Origin: Acidobacteriota bacterium
GTDB lineage: Bacteria; Acidobacteriota; Vicinamibacteria; Vicinamibacterales; CAVVIG01
Assembly: GCA_003222395.1 (NCBI GenBank)
Contig: QHWB01000031.1
Span: 374,501-438,500 of the forward strand
Direction: 5' to 3'
Length of the DNA stretch: 64,000 nucleotides
Shown: piece after piece, positions 43,567 through 52,107 of the stretch
Layout: every line of letters begins with the position of its first letter
How positions within the stretch are numbered: the stretch's first letter is position 1
Notes under the pieces: model-generated
Databases searched by the model: none
What the model was told of the DNA's origin: nothing
Seen by the model: the letters and a program-made list of their open reading frames with translations, nothing else
Position numbers and translations under genes: made by a program

Positions 43567-44183
43567 CTCCTCAACCTTTTCCGCCTCGCGCCACGCACCA
43601 GATATGGCCGGAGCGTCGCCTCGAGGTCGTCGCGCAAGCGCCCAGCAGCGGAGCCCTCCCGATACAACGTCCACGCCAGGAAAGAACCATCAAGCGTGAC
43701 CTCGATCATGCGCGCCAGCGCCCGGACGTCTGTACCAGCGCGCAGTTCGCCCGCAACGACGGCGTCGGCCAGCAGCTGCTCGTAACGAGCCCTAGCGGCG
43801 CGCCCAAGCCGCAGCAAATGTCTGCGGAGCACCGGGTCCGCCAAGTCGTTCTGCAGGTACGCGAGATTCCGCACCGCGGCGCGGGGCGACTCGGCCAGCT
43901 TGGCGTGCACCGCCGTGACGGCGCGCAGTGCCCTGAGCGGTGAAGACGTCCGTGCGGTGCGAGGCGCACCAAAGCCGATATCGCCGGTGGCAGCGGCGTA
44001 CCGCGCGTGCGCGTGCAGCAACTCACGCTTGGAGCCAAACCGCTGCACCAGGGCGCCCGCCGTCACGCCCGCCTCCGCCGCGATTGCGCCGAGCGTCAGC
44101 TCCGCGGGCCCGACGCGCAGCATCACCCGCACCATCGCCGCGAATACATCGGTATCCTCCGCCTTCCGGCGTCGTGGGCTCAT
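43563..44183 (-). CDS. TetR family transcriptional regulator
   Basis: A 206-residue protein with the N-terminal TetR helix-turn-helix: VFAAMVRVMLRVGPAELTLG, then IAAEAGVTAGALVQRFGSKR. The C-terminal ligand domain is helical. It is divergent from the SDR gene, with a short gap that holds a palindrome and TTGACA, and probably represses the SDR gene and itself. Confidence 0.9.
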   Translation of the reverse strand: MSPRRRKAEDTDVFAAMVRVMLRVGPAELTLGAIAAEAGVTAGALVQRFGSKRELLHAHARYAAATGDIGFGAPRTARTSSPLRALRAVTAVHAKLAESPRAAVRNLAYLQNDLADPVLRRHLLRLGRAARARYEQLLADAVVAGELRAGTDVRALARMIEVTLDGSFLAWTLYREGSAAGRLRDDLEATLRPYLVRGARRKRLRR

Positions 44184-44192
44184 CGCTGTTCC

Positions 44193-44218
44193 TTGACATA
44201 AACTAAATGGTCGTTTAG
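44193..44218. promoter_or_regulatory. TTGACA and CTAAA-N6-TTTAG palindrome, likely TetR operator
   Basis: TTGACA at 44193-44198 is a -35 element toward the SDR gene. CTAAA (44203-44207) and TTTAG (44214-44218) form an inverted repeat around TGGTCG, overlapping the spacer between -35 and -10, where TetR binding would block transcription. Confidence 0.6.
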
Positions 44219-44255
44219 CTTGAGTCAAGATACGACGACCGCAGAGCGTCCCACA

Positions 44256-45251
44256 ATGACGCCGAAGAGATCGCCTCAGACGCCGCTGACCGGACGCGTG
44301 GCGCTCGTGGCCGGCGCAACCCGCGGTGCCGGCCGCGGCATCGCTCGCGCGCTCGCCGAAGCCGGCGCGACGGTCTACTGCACGGGCCGCAGCGTCACCG
44401 GCAAGCCGTCGCCGTACGGGCGGCCGGAGACCATCAACGAGACCGCGACGCTGATCAAGGCCGCGAGCGGCACCGCGATCGCCGTGCGCGTCGATCACAC
44501 GAGCGAGCGCGAGGTCACTGCGCTGTTCCGCCGGATCCTCCGCTCCCACCACCGCCTCGACGTCGTTGTCGACAGCGTGGCGGGAGAAGATCCACTGTTG
44601 AAGCAGCACGGTTTCCTCTGGCAGGCGGATCTCAGGAACGCCGACGCGATGTTCCGGCAGGGGCTCACCTCGCGCATCATCACGGCGAAGCATGCCGCGC
44701 TCGCGATGATGCCAGCGAAGCGTGGCCTGATCGTGGAAGTCACGGAAAACGACATCATCGGCGGCGGCGCAAACCCGATGGCCCATGCCGTCAAGACCGC
44801 GCAGAAGGTGCTCCCGCTCCAGTGGGCCACCGAGCTCGCGGCGCATGGCATCACTGTCCTCGCCATCACGCCCGGCTTTCTCCGCTCGGAAACGACGCTG
44901 CAGCACTTCGGGGTGACCGAAGACACCTGGCGCGAGGCGGGCAAGAAGGATCCAAACTTCCTGGTGTCGGAGTCGCCGCTGTTCGTGGGGCGCGCGATCG
45001 CCGCGCTGGCCGCGGATCCGAAGGTGCGGCACCGCACAGGCTTGCTCCTCAGCTCGTGGGAGTTGGCGCGCGAGTACGGCTTCACCGACTACGACGGCCG
45101 GCGTCCGGACTGGGGGCGCCACAAGATCGACTTCTCGGTGCTCCCGCCGGAGTGGATCGACCTGTTCCGCACGGGCACCGACCTGGAAATCGAGTGGCTG
45201 ACGACGCTCGCCGCGCGGGCCAGGAAGTTCCGGGCAAAGGTCCCGTCTTGA
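44256..45251 (+). CDS. Short-chain dehydrogenase/reductase lacking the catalytic Tyr
   Basis: A protein of about 331 residues from ATG 44256 (TTG 44220 gives a longer form). The cofactor motif is VAGATRGAGRGIARALAEAG, followed by VYCTGRSV. The region normally holding YxxxK reads NPMAHAVKTAQK, so the Lys is kept while the Tyr position is Ala. ITVLAITPGFLRSE and the long C terminus (VLPPEWIDLF) match a common bacterial SDR branch with this change. Substrate unknown. Control by the divergent TetR protein is inferred. Confidence 0.8.
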   Translation: MTPKRSPQTPLTGRVALVAGATRGAGRGIARALAEAGATVYCTGRSVTGKPSPYGRPETINETATLIKAASGTAIAVRVDHTSEREVTALFRRILRSHHRLDVVVDSVAGEDPLLKQHGFLWQADLRNADAMFRQGLTSRIITAKHAALAMMPAKRGLIVEVTENDIIGGGANPMAHAVKTAQKVLPLQWATELAAHGITVLAITPGFLRSETTLQHFGVTEDTWREAGKKDPNFLVSESPLFVGRAIAALAADPKVRHRTGLLLSSWELAREYGFTDYDGRRPDWGRHKIDFSVLPPEWIDLFRTGTDLEIEWLTTLAARARKFRAKVPS

Positions 45252-45313
45252 CCCTCGTGTCGCGTGAGAAACCACACGGGACGCTTCAAGGATTTCTATA
45301 AACTGCAGAAAGT

Positions 45314-45450
45314 TCAGAGTTCCGCGAGATTCTCGGAATCCTCGATGTCAGCAGGTGTCGTGTAGCAGTGGACAACCACAGGCTCGTCCTTCACGAGCGT
45401 GCCATCCGTTGCTCATCACGCCAGAGGCCTTCGCCCTCGGGTAGGCCGTT
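45314..45450 (-). pseudogene. Short decayed coding trace, family unknown
   Basis: In one frame VKDEPVVVHCYTTPADIEDS ends at the stop at 45314; upstream, NGLPEGEGLWRDEQRMARS lies in a neighbouring frame. The codon pattern looks like real but frameshifted protein. I cannot name the family. Confidence 0.35.
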
Positions 45451-45492
45451 GCTCCACCAAGTACACGGTCGATGCTCGGAATGAACAGTCGG

Positions 45493-45893
45493 TCATTCGT
45501 CGGTCTTGTCCGCTATTGGTCGAAGTGTTTCACGGGCGGTGATGCTGAGATTCGGATTGAGCTCCTGATAGGCGAGTACTGCGACGTCGGGCAGTTCCAG
45601 CGCGGCCAGCTGTTGCAGAATTGGTCGGACTTCGGACGATGTCAGCATTGTCGGCGGCCGCCGTTGACGACGATGCAGTATGGCGGTCCGGGAGAGGAAT
45701 CGAGCGATTGCGTGCAGGTGAACGCCGATGCAGCCGCCGCGGAGATCCCGAGATCGCGAAACATGTCGCCCAGGAACACGTTCAATCGATCACGAAGGTC
45801 CTGACCGCGCGTGCCAGTACCGAAATGCGCGAACGGCTGGAGCAGTTCCACCTGCACATCGATCGGCGCCGGCAGGTGAATGGCCCGCGTCAT
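45493..45893 (-). pseudogene. Second FHIPEP (type III export gate SctV/FlhA-like) remnant
   Basis: The start at ATG 45893 overlaps the stop of the preceding remnant (ATGA). The N-terminal part reads LPAPIDVQVELLQPFAHFG and RDRLNVFLGDMFRDLG, like the beginning of an FHIPEP cytoplasmic domain. After a frame change, LTSSEVRPILQQLAALELPD and VAVLAYQELNPNLSI match the FHIPEP C terminus. The middle is lost. Confidence 0.55.
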
Positions 45894-46207
45894 CTGGTCA
45901 AGCCCTTACACGGAACGGCGCCATGTCGCAGACGTGTGTTCGTGCGCTCGGGGAGCAGTTCCTCCTCGGAGAGGACGAACATCGAGGGGAATTCGAGCTC
46001 GATCAACTTCCGTACGAAGCGTCTGATTCGGGCGTTCGCCACGACGACCGCCGCCGCATCCGGATGGACCGCCGCCGCGCGCCGCACCAACGCGAGGACT
46101 CGCTGCGGTGGTTCGGGTTGAATCGTCACGACCGAGCGGTACGACAACCAGAAGCTCGAGAATCTGCAGCTCGCCGCAGCGAAGCTCGAAAGCGGCAAGA
46201 CATTCAA
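45890..46207 (-). pseudogene. First FHIPEP (type III export gate SctV/FlhA-like) C-terminal remnant
   Basis: The segment IQPEPPQRVLALVRRAAA followed by VVVANARIRRFVRKLIELEF and FVLSEEELLPE matches the C-terminal SctV/FlhA motif in which an R..vR.lie.e.P is followed by VLS..E. No membrane domain precedes it, and upstream frames break down by 46250. No other type III secretion gene is visible. Confidence 0.55.
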
Positions 46208-46346
46208 CGCACCGCCGCGCGCGAGCGTTCCGCCGCCGAACTGTCAAGTTTTTGTCAAGAATTCGGCCGATCGTGAAGAGGAGGGAGATGCAAATCGAGC
46301 CGAAGAAATCGAAGATAACCCGCCCGATGATCAGGATTTAAAAACT

Positions 46347-46420
46347 TGGCTGGGAGGCAGGGATTCGAACCCCGATACCGTGGTCCAGAGCCACGTGTCC
46401 TACCGTTGGACGACCTCCCA
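46347..46420 (-). tRNA. tRNA-Gln (CUG)
   Basis: Reading the minus strand, acceptor TGGGAGG pairs with CCTCCCA, followed by discriminator G and encoded CCA. The anticodon arm is CGTGG-CTCTGGA-CCACG, giving anticodon CUG. The T arm GGGGTTCGAATCCC is standard. Confidence 0.95.
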
Positions 46421-46528
46421 GTGCCCGTCGCGCCTATCACCGGAATGATGAACTTCCGATTATAGCCCAATCCAAAAAGGGACCGGCAAGCGCACGGACA
46501 CCGGGCGTCGCTCAATGCATCGCGATCG

Positions 46529-46792
46529 TTATGTCAGATTCTCATTCCGCACGTCGCCCATCATGTCGCCGCCGACATTCTGATCCGCCGCCGGTTCGCT
46601 CTGCACGTCGCCCGTCTGCTGCTGCTTCCGACGATGACTCGCCATCCCGCCCTTGCGGCCAGCTTCTCTCGCTTCCTCGCTGGTCCACTCGTGCGCCGTC
46701 CCTTTCTGATGCGCAGCCTTCCCGCCCTTACTGGCGATCTCGCGCTGCTTCGCTCGATCCATCGATGCAAAACCGCGATCCTCTTTTGCCAC
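46529..46792 (-). CDS. KGG-repeat general stress protein
   Basis: An 87-residue hydrophilic protein with two KGG motifs: QREIASKGGKAAHQKGTAHE and AREAGRKGGMASHRRKQQ. Such con-10/GsiB-like proteins rise in stationary phase or desiccation. The GTG at 46792 is chosen because AGGAGG lies four bases upstream of it. The C-terminal 35 residues are Gln/Asp/Gly-rich and not conserved. Confidence 0.85.
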   Translation of the reverse strand: MAKEDRGFASMDRAKQREIASKGGKAAHQKGTAHEWTSEEAREAGRKGGMASHRRKQQQTGDVQSEPAADQNVGGDMMGDVRNENLT

Positions 46793-47005
46793 GTTCCCTC
46801 CTGCTCCTCGCACGCGGGTGTGCTCGCGAACACTCGGGCTGCAACCGATGTGCCACGATATTCCCTAACTCTCAGCAATACAAGCACTTAGGAAATGATT
46901 TTCCGCTGAAAACGGTACGCCGTTTGTCGAGTGGAAAACGAACTCCACTCGACCGGCAAGCGTCGACGGCTCAGCGAGTTGTCCAAGGGAAACGGAAGGG
47001 AATGA

Positions 47006-48472
47006 TTAGGAACGCGAGGGCGAGGCCAACTGCACGGCGGCCACCAACCGCCGGTGGACGGTGTCGCGGCCGAGAAGCGCGAGCACTTCGAAGAGACCTG
47101 GACTTACCGTTTTTCCCGTGACACCGACCCGAACCGCGTGGATGAGCGTAGCTGCTTTCACACTGCGCGCGTCAGCTGTCAATCGCAGCGCCTCCTCGAT
47201 CGCCGTCATCTCGAACGTCGGCAGCTGCGCGAACGCCGCGTCGAGCGCGTGAAGGTGCCCGGCCATATCCTCGCCCAGATGTTTGTCGACCGCACTCCGA
47301 TCGTACTCGACCTCGTCGGTAAAGAAGTACCGGCCCTGTGAGACAAAATCTCCAAGCCGTTTCGCGCGAGGCTTCAACAGCTCGAGGACTGCGAAGAACC
47401 ATGCATGTCGATTGGTGAAGTAATCGTCACGCCACAATCCGGCCGCTTCGAGCGACGGCTTGACCCGGACGCCGAGCTCGTCGGGCGGCAGCCGCGCGAT
47501 GTGCTGTTGATTGAACCACTCGAGTTTGTCGGGATTGAACACGGCGTTGCCGCCGCCGATGCCTTCGAGCGCGAACGATCGGACGAGCTCGTCGCGCGTG
47601 TACAGTTCCACTTCCGCACTGCCGGGAGACCAGCCAAGCAACGCGAGAAAGTTGACCATCGCTTCGGGAAGAAACCCCTGTCGCGAGTACTCCATTACCG
47701 ATGTCGCGCCGTGACGCTTGCTGAGCCGTTTCTTGTCCGGACCCAGAATCAGCGGGACATGCGCGAACTGCGGCGCATCGGCCCCAATCGCGCGGTAGAG
47801 GAGGATCTGTTTCGGCGTGTTCGAGATGTGATCGTCTCCGCGCACCACATGACTGATCTTCATCTCGGCATCGTCGACGACGACCGACAGCTGGTACGTG
47901 GGATGACCGTCGGATCGCAGGATGACGAAGTCCTCGATGTTCGCACCGTCCATCTCGATCGCGCCGTGGACGAGATCGTCGAAGCGGATCGGACCGTCCG
48001 GCACCTTCACTCGAATCGCACGCGGAAGGCGAGTGCGCTCGCGCTCGGCGACGGCGTCGGCGGTCAATCGGCAGCAGGTTCGATCGTATTTCCACCCGCC
48101 GCTCGTCTGCTCGGCGGCTTCGCGCTTCGCCTTCAGCTCTTCGGCGGTGCAATAGCAGTAGTACGCGCTGCCCTGCGCGACGAGCCGCTCGGCCGTCGAG
48201 CGGTAATGCTCGCGTCGCTCTGATTGGAAGTACGGACCGTACGGACCGTCCACTTTCGGACCCTCATCCCAGTCGAGGCCGAGCCAGCGCAGTCCGTCGA
48301 GAATGCCCTCCACCATATCCGACGACGATCGCTCGACGTCGGTGTCTTCGATGCGGAGCACGAACACACCGCGATGGCGGCGGGCGAACAGCCAGTTGAA
48401 CAGCGCCGTGCGCGCCCCGCCGACGTGCAGATAACCGGTTGGAGATGGAGCGAACCGAACGCGGGGAACCAT
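47006..48472 (-). CDS. gltX: Glutamate--tRNA ligase
   Basis: A 488-residue class I aminoacyl-tRNA synthetase. The HIGH-type motif is in FAPSPTGYLHVGGARTALFN, the KMSKS-type motif in KKRLSKRHGA. FVLRIEDTDVERS and HVVRGDDHISNTPKQILLYR are characteristic. The linker region YYCYCTAEELKAKREAAEQT carries the CYC part of a possible zinc knuckle. It charges tRNA-Glu (and possibly tRNA-Gln if GatCAB is used). It lies between tRNA-Gln and tRNA-Ser genes on the same strand. The ATG at 48472 is the family start. Confidence 0.97.
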   Translation of the reverse strand: MVPRVRFAPSPTGYLHVGGARTALFNWLFARRHRGVFVLRIEDTDVERSSSDMVEGILDGLRWLGLDWDEGPKVDGPYGPYFQSERREHYRSTAERLVAQGSAYYCYCTAEELKAKREAAEQTSGGWKYDRTCCRLTADAVAERERTRLPRAIRVKVPDGPIRFDDLVHGAIEMDGANIEDFVILRSDGHPTYQLSVVVDDAEMKISHVVRGDDHISNTPKQILLYRAIGADAPQFAHVPLILGPDKKRLSKRHGATSVMEYSRQGFLPEAMVNFLALLGWSPGSAEVELYTRDELVRSFALEGIGGGNAVFNPDKLEWFNQQHIARLPPDELGVRVKPSLEAAGLWRDDYFTNRHAWFFAVLELLKPRAKRLGDFVSQGRYFFTDEVEYDRSAVDKHLGEDMAGHLHALDAAFAQLPTFEMTAIEEALRLTADARSVKAATLIHAVRVGVTGKTVSPGLFEVLALLGRDTVHRRLVAAVQLASPSRS

Positions 48473-48608
48473 TGAAGTGGCGAAGTACTGGAGACCACTA
48501 TCGCAACCGGTGACGTCCACCGTCGCCCCTTCGCGCGACGGTGGACATCCTTGCGCGCGCTTGAAATCACTGGGCTTGCCGTCCGTAGCGCGCCGAAAGC
48601 GAGCGAAG

Positions 48609-48702
48609 GATGGCGGTGAGGCAGGGATTCGAACCCTGGATACAGCTTTTAGGCCGTATAACGGTTTAGCAAACCGCCGCCTTCAGCCTCTCGGCCACCT
48701 CA
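48609..48702 (-). tRNA. tRNA-Ser (GCU)
   Basis: Type II tRNA with long variable arm. On the minus strand acceptor GGTGAGG pairs with CCTCACC, then G and encoded CCA. The anticodon loop TTGCTAA gives GCU. T arm AGGGTTCGAATCCCT. Confidence 0.95.
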
Positions 48703-48837
48703 CCTTTGCGGTCGTTGGTCGTCAGTCCTTGGTCGTCCGGTCGCCGGTCTTTGGGCCATTCGTCGCGTCGCCGGTCGAGCTTCCGAGGACGAACGACCGA
48801 CAACGAACGGCCGGCGACTTAACGACCAACGGTCATT

Positions 48838-49182
48838 TTAGCGTTTCTTTCCGGCCTTGCGCTTGCCGCCGGCCTTGCGCGCGGCTTTACGCGCTGGCTT
48901 GCGAGCGCCGGCTTTCCTCGCGCGCTTCTTGCCGGCAGATTTCTTCGCGCCCTTGCGACCGCCGCCGCCACCACCCCCGCCTGCGGCCTTGCGAGCGCCG
49001 CCCGACTTGCGCGCGCCCGACGACTTGCGCGACCGCGCGCCGCCCGAGGTCCGTCCGCCAGGTTGCGCCCTGCCTTCGCCTTCGCCTTCACCAGCGCCGG
49101 CGCCGGCCTCGCCGATGTCCCCGGCGCCGCCGCCCAGTTCGTCGTCCGGCATACCCATTCCGCTGTCGAAATCGTCCTGCAT
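48838..49182 (-). CDS. Histone H1-like, Lys/Arg/Ala/Gly-rich basic protein
   Basis: A 114-residue protein of two halves. Residues 1-45 are acidic and Gly-rich (MQDDFDSGMGMPDDELGGGA). Residues 46-114 are extremely basic with RKSSGARKSGGARKA, an eight-Gly run, and AKKSAGKKRARKAGARKPAR, like the tail of H1-type nucleoid proteins. DNA or RNA binding is likely, with the acidic head perhaps modulating it. It is a monocistronic gene next to tRNA-Ser. Confidence 0.7.
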   Translation of the reverse strand: MQDDFDSGMGMPDDELGGGAGDIGEAGAGAGEGEGEGRAQPGGRTSGGARSRKSSGARKSGGARKAAGGGGGGGGRKGAKKSAGKKRARKAGARKPARKAARKAGGKRKAGKKR

Positions 49183-49219
49183 ATGCGCCCTCGTTGTGAA
49201 TTGTTCGAGCGGCCTAGTC

Positions 49220-50647
49220 TTATTGAAGTCGGCTATACAAATCAAGAATGGCGTCGATCGCGCGCCGGCACACGGCGCAGAACGGAACGGCGTCGCGCGT
49301 GAACATGATGCAGTCCGCCTGCGGACGGTAGTAGCCGCGCGCCTCGTAGTTCGCGCCCTCGAATGCGCCGACTTTTCCGGCGTACGGGCCGCTGTTCAGC
49401 AACGCGGTGTCGTGGCGCTGTTCCTCGCGAAACAGCGCGTCCATTTCAGCTTCGGGCCGGTTCGCCGCGCGAATGTCGCGCCGCTTCTGCTGCGCCTCTT
49501 TCGTGTAGCGCTCGAACTCTTCCTTCGCCCACGGCGTCGGCAGCGGCATTCGCGGCTCGACGAGATCTCGCCACTTCAAGGAAGCGGGATCGAGGAGCGC
49601 CGTGGCGTTCGGCTCCCACGGCTCGACGCGATCGGCCGCCGGAAGATATGCGACGTCGGACGTGTAGTACTCGTCCGCGAGCCCGGCGATGTGGTGACCG
49701 AACTCGTGCACGAAGACGTACGGCGCCCACGCGTTGTCCGCTGCGACCGTGCTGTACAGACCGTAGATGCCCCCGCCGCCGTACGTGGCGCTGTTGACGA
49801 GGATTTCGACGACATCGTACGGCGCGTTCGCGGCGATCTCTCGAAAGGCCTTGTTCTCGAACGTCAGCACGTAGCGCTCGGTGTCGAAGGCATCGAAGGT
49901 GGCGCCGAGCGGCGATCGCCGGTAGACATGTTGCGAAGGTCGCGAGACGCCGGACCGCAACGCCGCAGGACACAATCCCCACACGTTGACGTCGCGGCGT
50001 CGCTCCTTGAAGGGGGACGTCTGAAACAGCACGTCGGCAAGACGACGCGCGTCGCGCTCGAACTTGCCGCGCTCGGCCGCCGTGTACCCGTCGCCGAGGA
50101 TCAGGAGGTCGAGCTTTTCGGACGGATCGCCGCTTCGCTGGATCGCGAGAAGCGGTCCGGCGTCGGGCGATGCGGCATCGGGCACGATGAACTTGTCCGA
50201 CGGATCCACGGTCAGGGTCCAGATGTCACGAAACGCGTTCTTCGGATCGCGTTTGCTGACGACGATGCGCACCGGTTTGTCAGGCGCCGGAAAGCGGAGC
50301 GATTCCGAGAACGTCCGATGGATGGACTTCGCTTCGGCGGTCGTCTCCCATTCTCCGTAAATTGAGCTGAAGCCGCGCGAATACACAATCCTTCCGGCCG
50401 CGGCGTCTGCGACTTCGAAAAAATATTTGCCGCGGTTCGTCTCGTCGATCGGCCGCGCCGGATTACCGGGCCAGGCCAGCGGCTCGGTGACGACGCGGTC
50501 GAGGCTGAAGCGCTCTTCTGTCGCGTTTCCCGTATGGTAGAAGTCGACGCGCATCGTCTTCGGCGCGGCGATTGCCGCAGCCGGCACGACCAGCATCGAA
50601 ACGAAGAGGATCACCCTCAGGATCGATTTCGTCGCTTGATGTGACAT
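49220..50647 (-). CDS. M64 (IgA-peptidase-like) zinc metallopeptidase, secreted
   Basis: A protein of about 475 residues from the ATG at 50647, with a signal peptide (VILFVSMLVVPAAAIAA). The N-terminal domain binds as in peptidase M64 (FSSIYGEWETTAEAKSIHRT). The catalytic domain starts DLLILGDGYTAAERGKFERD, and the zinc site is FVHEFGHHIAGLADEYY with HExxH-type HEFGH. Near the end FCAVCRRAIDAILDLY has paired Cys. Its start overlaps the stop of the amino-acid permease gene by one base (TGATG). Cleavage of extracellular peptides that feed the permease is a reasonable inference. Confidence 0.9.
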   Translation of the reverse strand: MSHQATKSILRVILFVSMLVVPAAAIAAPKTMRVDFYHTGNATEERFSLDRVVTEPLAWPGNPARPIDETNRGKYFFEVADAAAGRIVYSRGFSSIYGEWETTAEAKSIHRTFSESLRFPAPDKPVRIVVSKRDPKNAFRDIWTLTVDPSDKFIVPDAASPDAGPLLAIQRSGDPSEKLDLLILGDGYTAAERGKFERDARRLADVLFQTSPFKERRRDVNVWGLCPAALRSGVSRPSQHVYRRSPLGATFDAFDTERYVLTFENKAFREIAANAPYDVVEILVNSATYGGGGIYGLYSTVAADNAWAPYVFVHEFGHHIAGLADEYYTSDVAYLPAADRVEPWEPNATALLDPASLKWRDLVEPRMPLPTPWAKEEFERYTKEAQQKRRDIRAANRPEAEMDALFREEQRHDTALLNSGPYAGKVGAFEGANYEARGYYRPQADCIMFTRDAVPFCAVCRRAIDAILDLYSRLQ

Positions 50648-52107
50648 CAGGCGGACGCCGATCGGCGACGGCCGATCAAGTAGATGACCGCACCGATGGC
50701 GACGAGCGCCAGCGACGACCCGACGACCTTCACGACGGCAAGCATCTTGTTCGGCTCGTCGTCGGCTGGAACGCACGCGAGCACGATCGACACCGCGGTC
50801 GTCACGAATCCGAGGGCCGCCAGCGCGATCGCCGCCGTCGATCCTCCGGGGACGCGGATCACATCCGGCCCGGCGGGCTCGCGCTGCAGCACGATCATTG
50901 CCGCAAACATGAAGAGAAACGGGATGAAATACGCGATGATCCCCATGCTGACCAGCGCGTCGTATGCGCCGCGCACCGACGTCCCGGCCTGGCCGATGAA
51001 GACGAAGAACGCCGCGATGAGCGCTTGCACGAGCAGCGCGACGTACGGCGTCCGCCACCGCGGATGGAGGCGGCCGAACATCGGCGGCAGAAACCGATCG
51101 ATGCCTGCAACGAACGGCAGGCGCGCGGTCGCCGCGAACCATCCGCCAACGCCGCCAAACGCGTTCAGGCTGACGAATGCCGCGACGATCGGCGCGAGCC
51201 ACGACACGCCGACGCGACCCGTCATCGCCTGAATCGCCTGCATGATGCCCTGCAGGCCAGAGATCTGTTCCTTTGGTATCGCGAGCAGCACCATCAGCGT
51301 TCCTATGAGATAAAGAACGGTCATGATCGCGCCGGCCGCCAGAATCGCGCGCGGAATCGTCCGGCGTGGATGCTCGATCTCCTCGCCCATCGTCGATGCG
51401 CTCTCGACGCCGCCGAATGCAAACGCGATCGTCGACCAGAAAATGACGTCCTTGAGGGTGGTGTTCGGAACGAACGCACGCGCGGGCATCGGCGTTGCCG
51501 ACCCGAAGCGCGACCACGACAGGATGCCGAGCACGAGGAGAAACAGCATCGGCACCCAGCTCGCGACCGCGCCGACGTTGTTCAGCCACTTGCCGACGTT
51601 CAACCCCACGACGTTCAGCGTGACGGCCAGAACGAGGCCGCTCATCGCGACGATGATGAAGTACGTGCTGTTCGACGACAGCGGCTGCGACGCCGCGCCG
51701 CCCCCGGGGAACATGTACAGCGCGTTCGCCGCCGCAAAGTACAAGAGCCCTGGCAAATACGGCAGGTTCGATCCCCAGTACGTCCATCCGGTCATGAACG
51801 CGGGAAACGGTCCGAAGGCCCGCTTGCTCCAGACGTAGACACCGCCCTCCTCCGGATAGCGCGACGACAACTCGAGCACGGTGAACACGAGCGGGACGAA
51901 CAGACCGAGCGCCGCGATGACCCAGATGACGAGCGCGCTCGGACCGGCAGCCGCTGCGGTCGCGATCCAGCGCAGGCTGAAACCAGTGACCAGATAGAAA
52001 AGGAACAGGTCGCGAAACGTGAGGACCCGGCGTAACCCGTGTGAAGCTTCGACCGGCTCACACTCGCCGCGAGCACCGCCGAGCGGCGACGAACTCGGCG
52101 TCGTCAT
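50647..52107 (-). CDS. APC family amino acid permease
   Basis: A 486-residue membrane protein with about twelve hydrophobic segments. The first contains FRDLFLFYLVTGFSLRWIA, the second holds LSSRYPEEGGVYVWSKRAFG, the APC consensus. WSTIAFAFGGVESASTMGEE is helix 6, usually part of the substrate site. It imports an amino acid or amine; which one is unknown. It overlaps the amidohydrolase gene by 4 bp and the M64 gene by 1 bp, so all three are one operon. Confidence 0.9.
   Translation of the reverse strand: MTTPSSSPLGGARGECEPVEASHGLRRVLTFRDLFLFYLVTGFSLRWIATAAAAGPSALVIWVIAALGLFVPLVFTVLELSSRYPEEGGVYVWSKRAFGPFPAFMTGWTYWGSNLPYLPGLLYFAAANALYMFPGGGAASQPLSSNSTYFIIVAMSGLVLAVTLNVVGLNVGKWLNNVGAVASWVPMLFLLVLGILSWSRFGSATPMPARAFVPNTTLKDVIFWSTIAFAFGGVESASTMGEEIEHPRRTIPRAILAAGAIMTVLYLIGTLMVLLAIPKEQISGLQGIMQAIQAMTGRVGVSWLAPIVAAFVSLNAFGGVGGWFAATARLPFVAGIDRFLPPMFGRLHPRWRTPYVALLVQALIAAFFVFIGQAGTSVRGAYDALVSMGIIAYFIPFLFMFAAMIVLQREPAGPDVIRVPGGSTAAIALAALGFVTTAVSIVLACVPADDEPNKMLAVVKVVGSSLALVAIGAVIYLIGRRRSASA

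Noticed and set aside
45252-46346. Functional type III secretion locus
   Set aside because: Only frameshifted soluble FHIPEP pieces are present; no membrane part, ATPase, ring or needle gene is seen.
46129-46346. Plus-strand acidic open frame (YDNQKLENLQLAAAKLES...) before the tRNA
   Set aside because: It runs into the tRNA-Gln gene, lacks a start signal and overlaps the better-supported minus-strand FHIPEP remnant.
46347-46420. Integration site of a genomic island at tRNA-Gln
   Set aside because: No integrase and no repeat of the tRNA 3' end were seen on either side.
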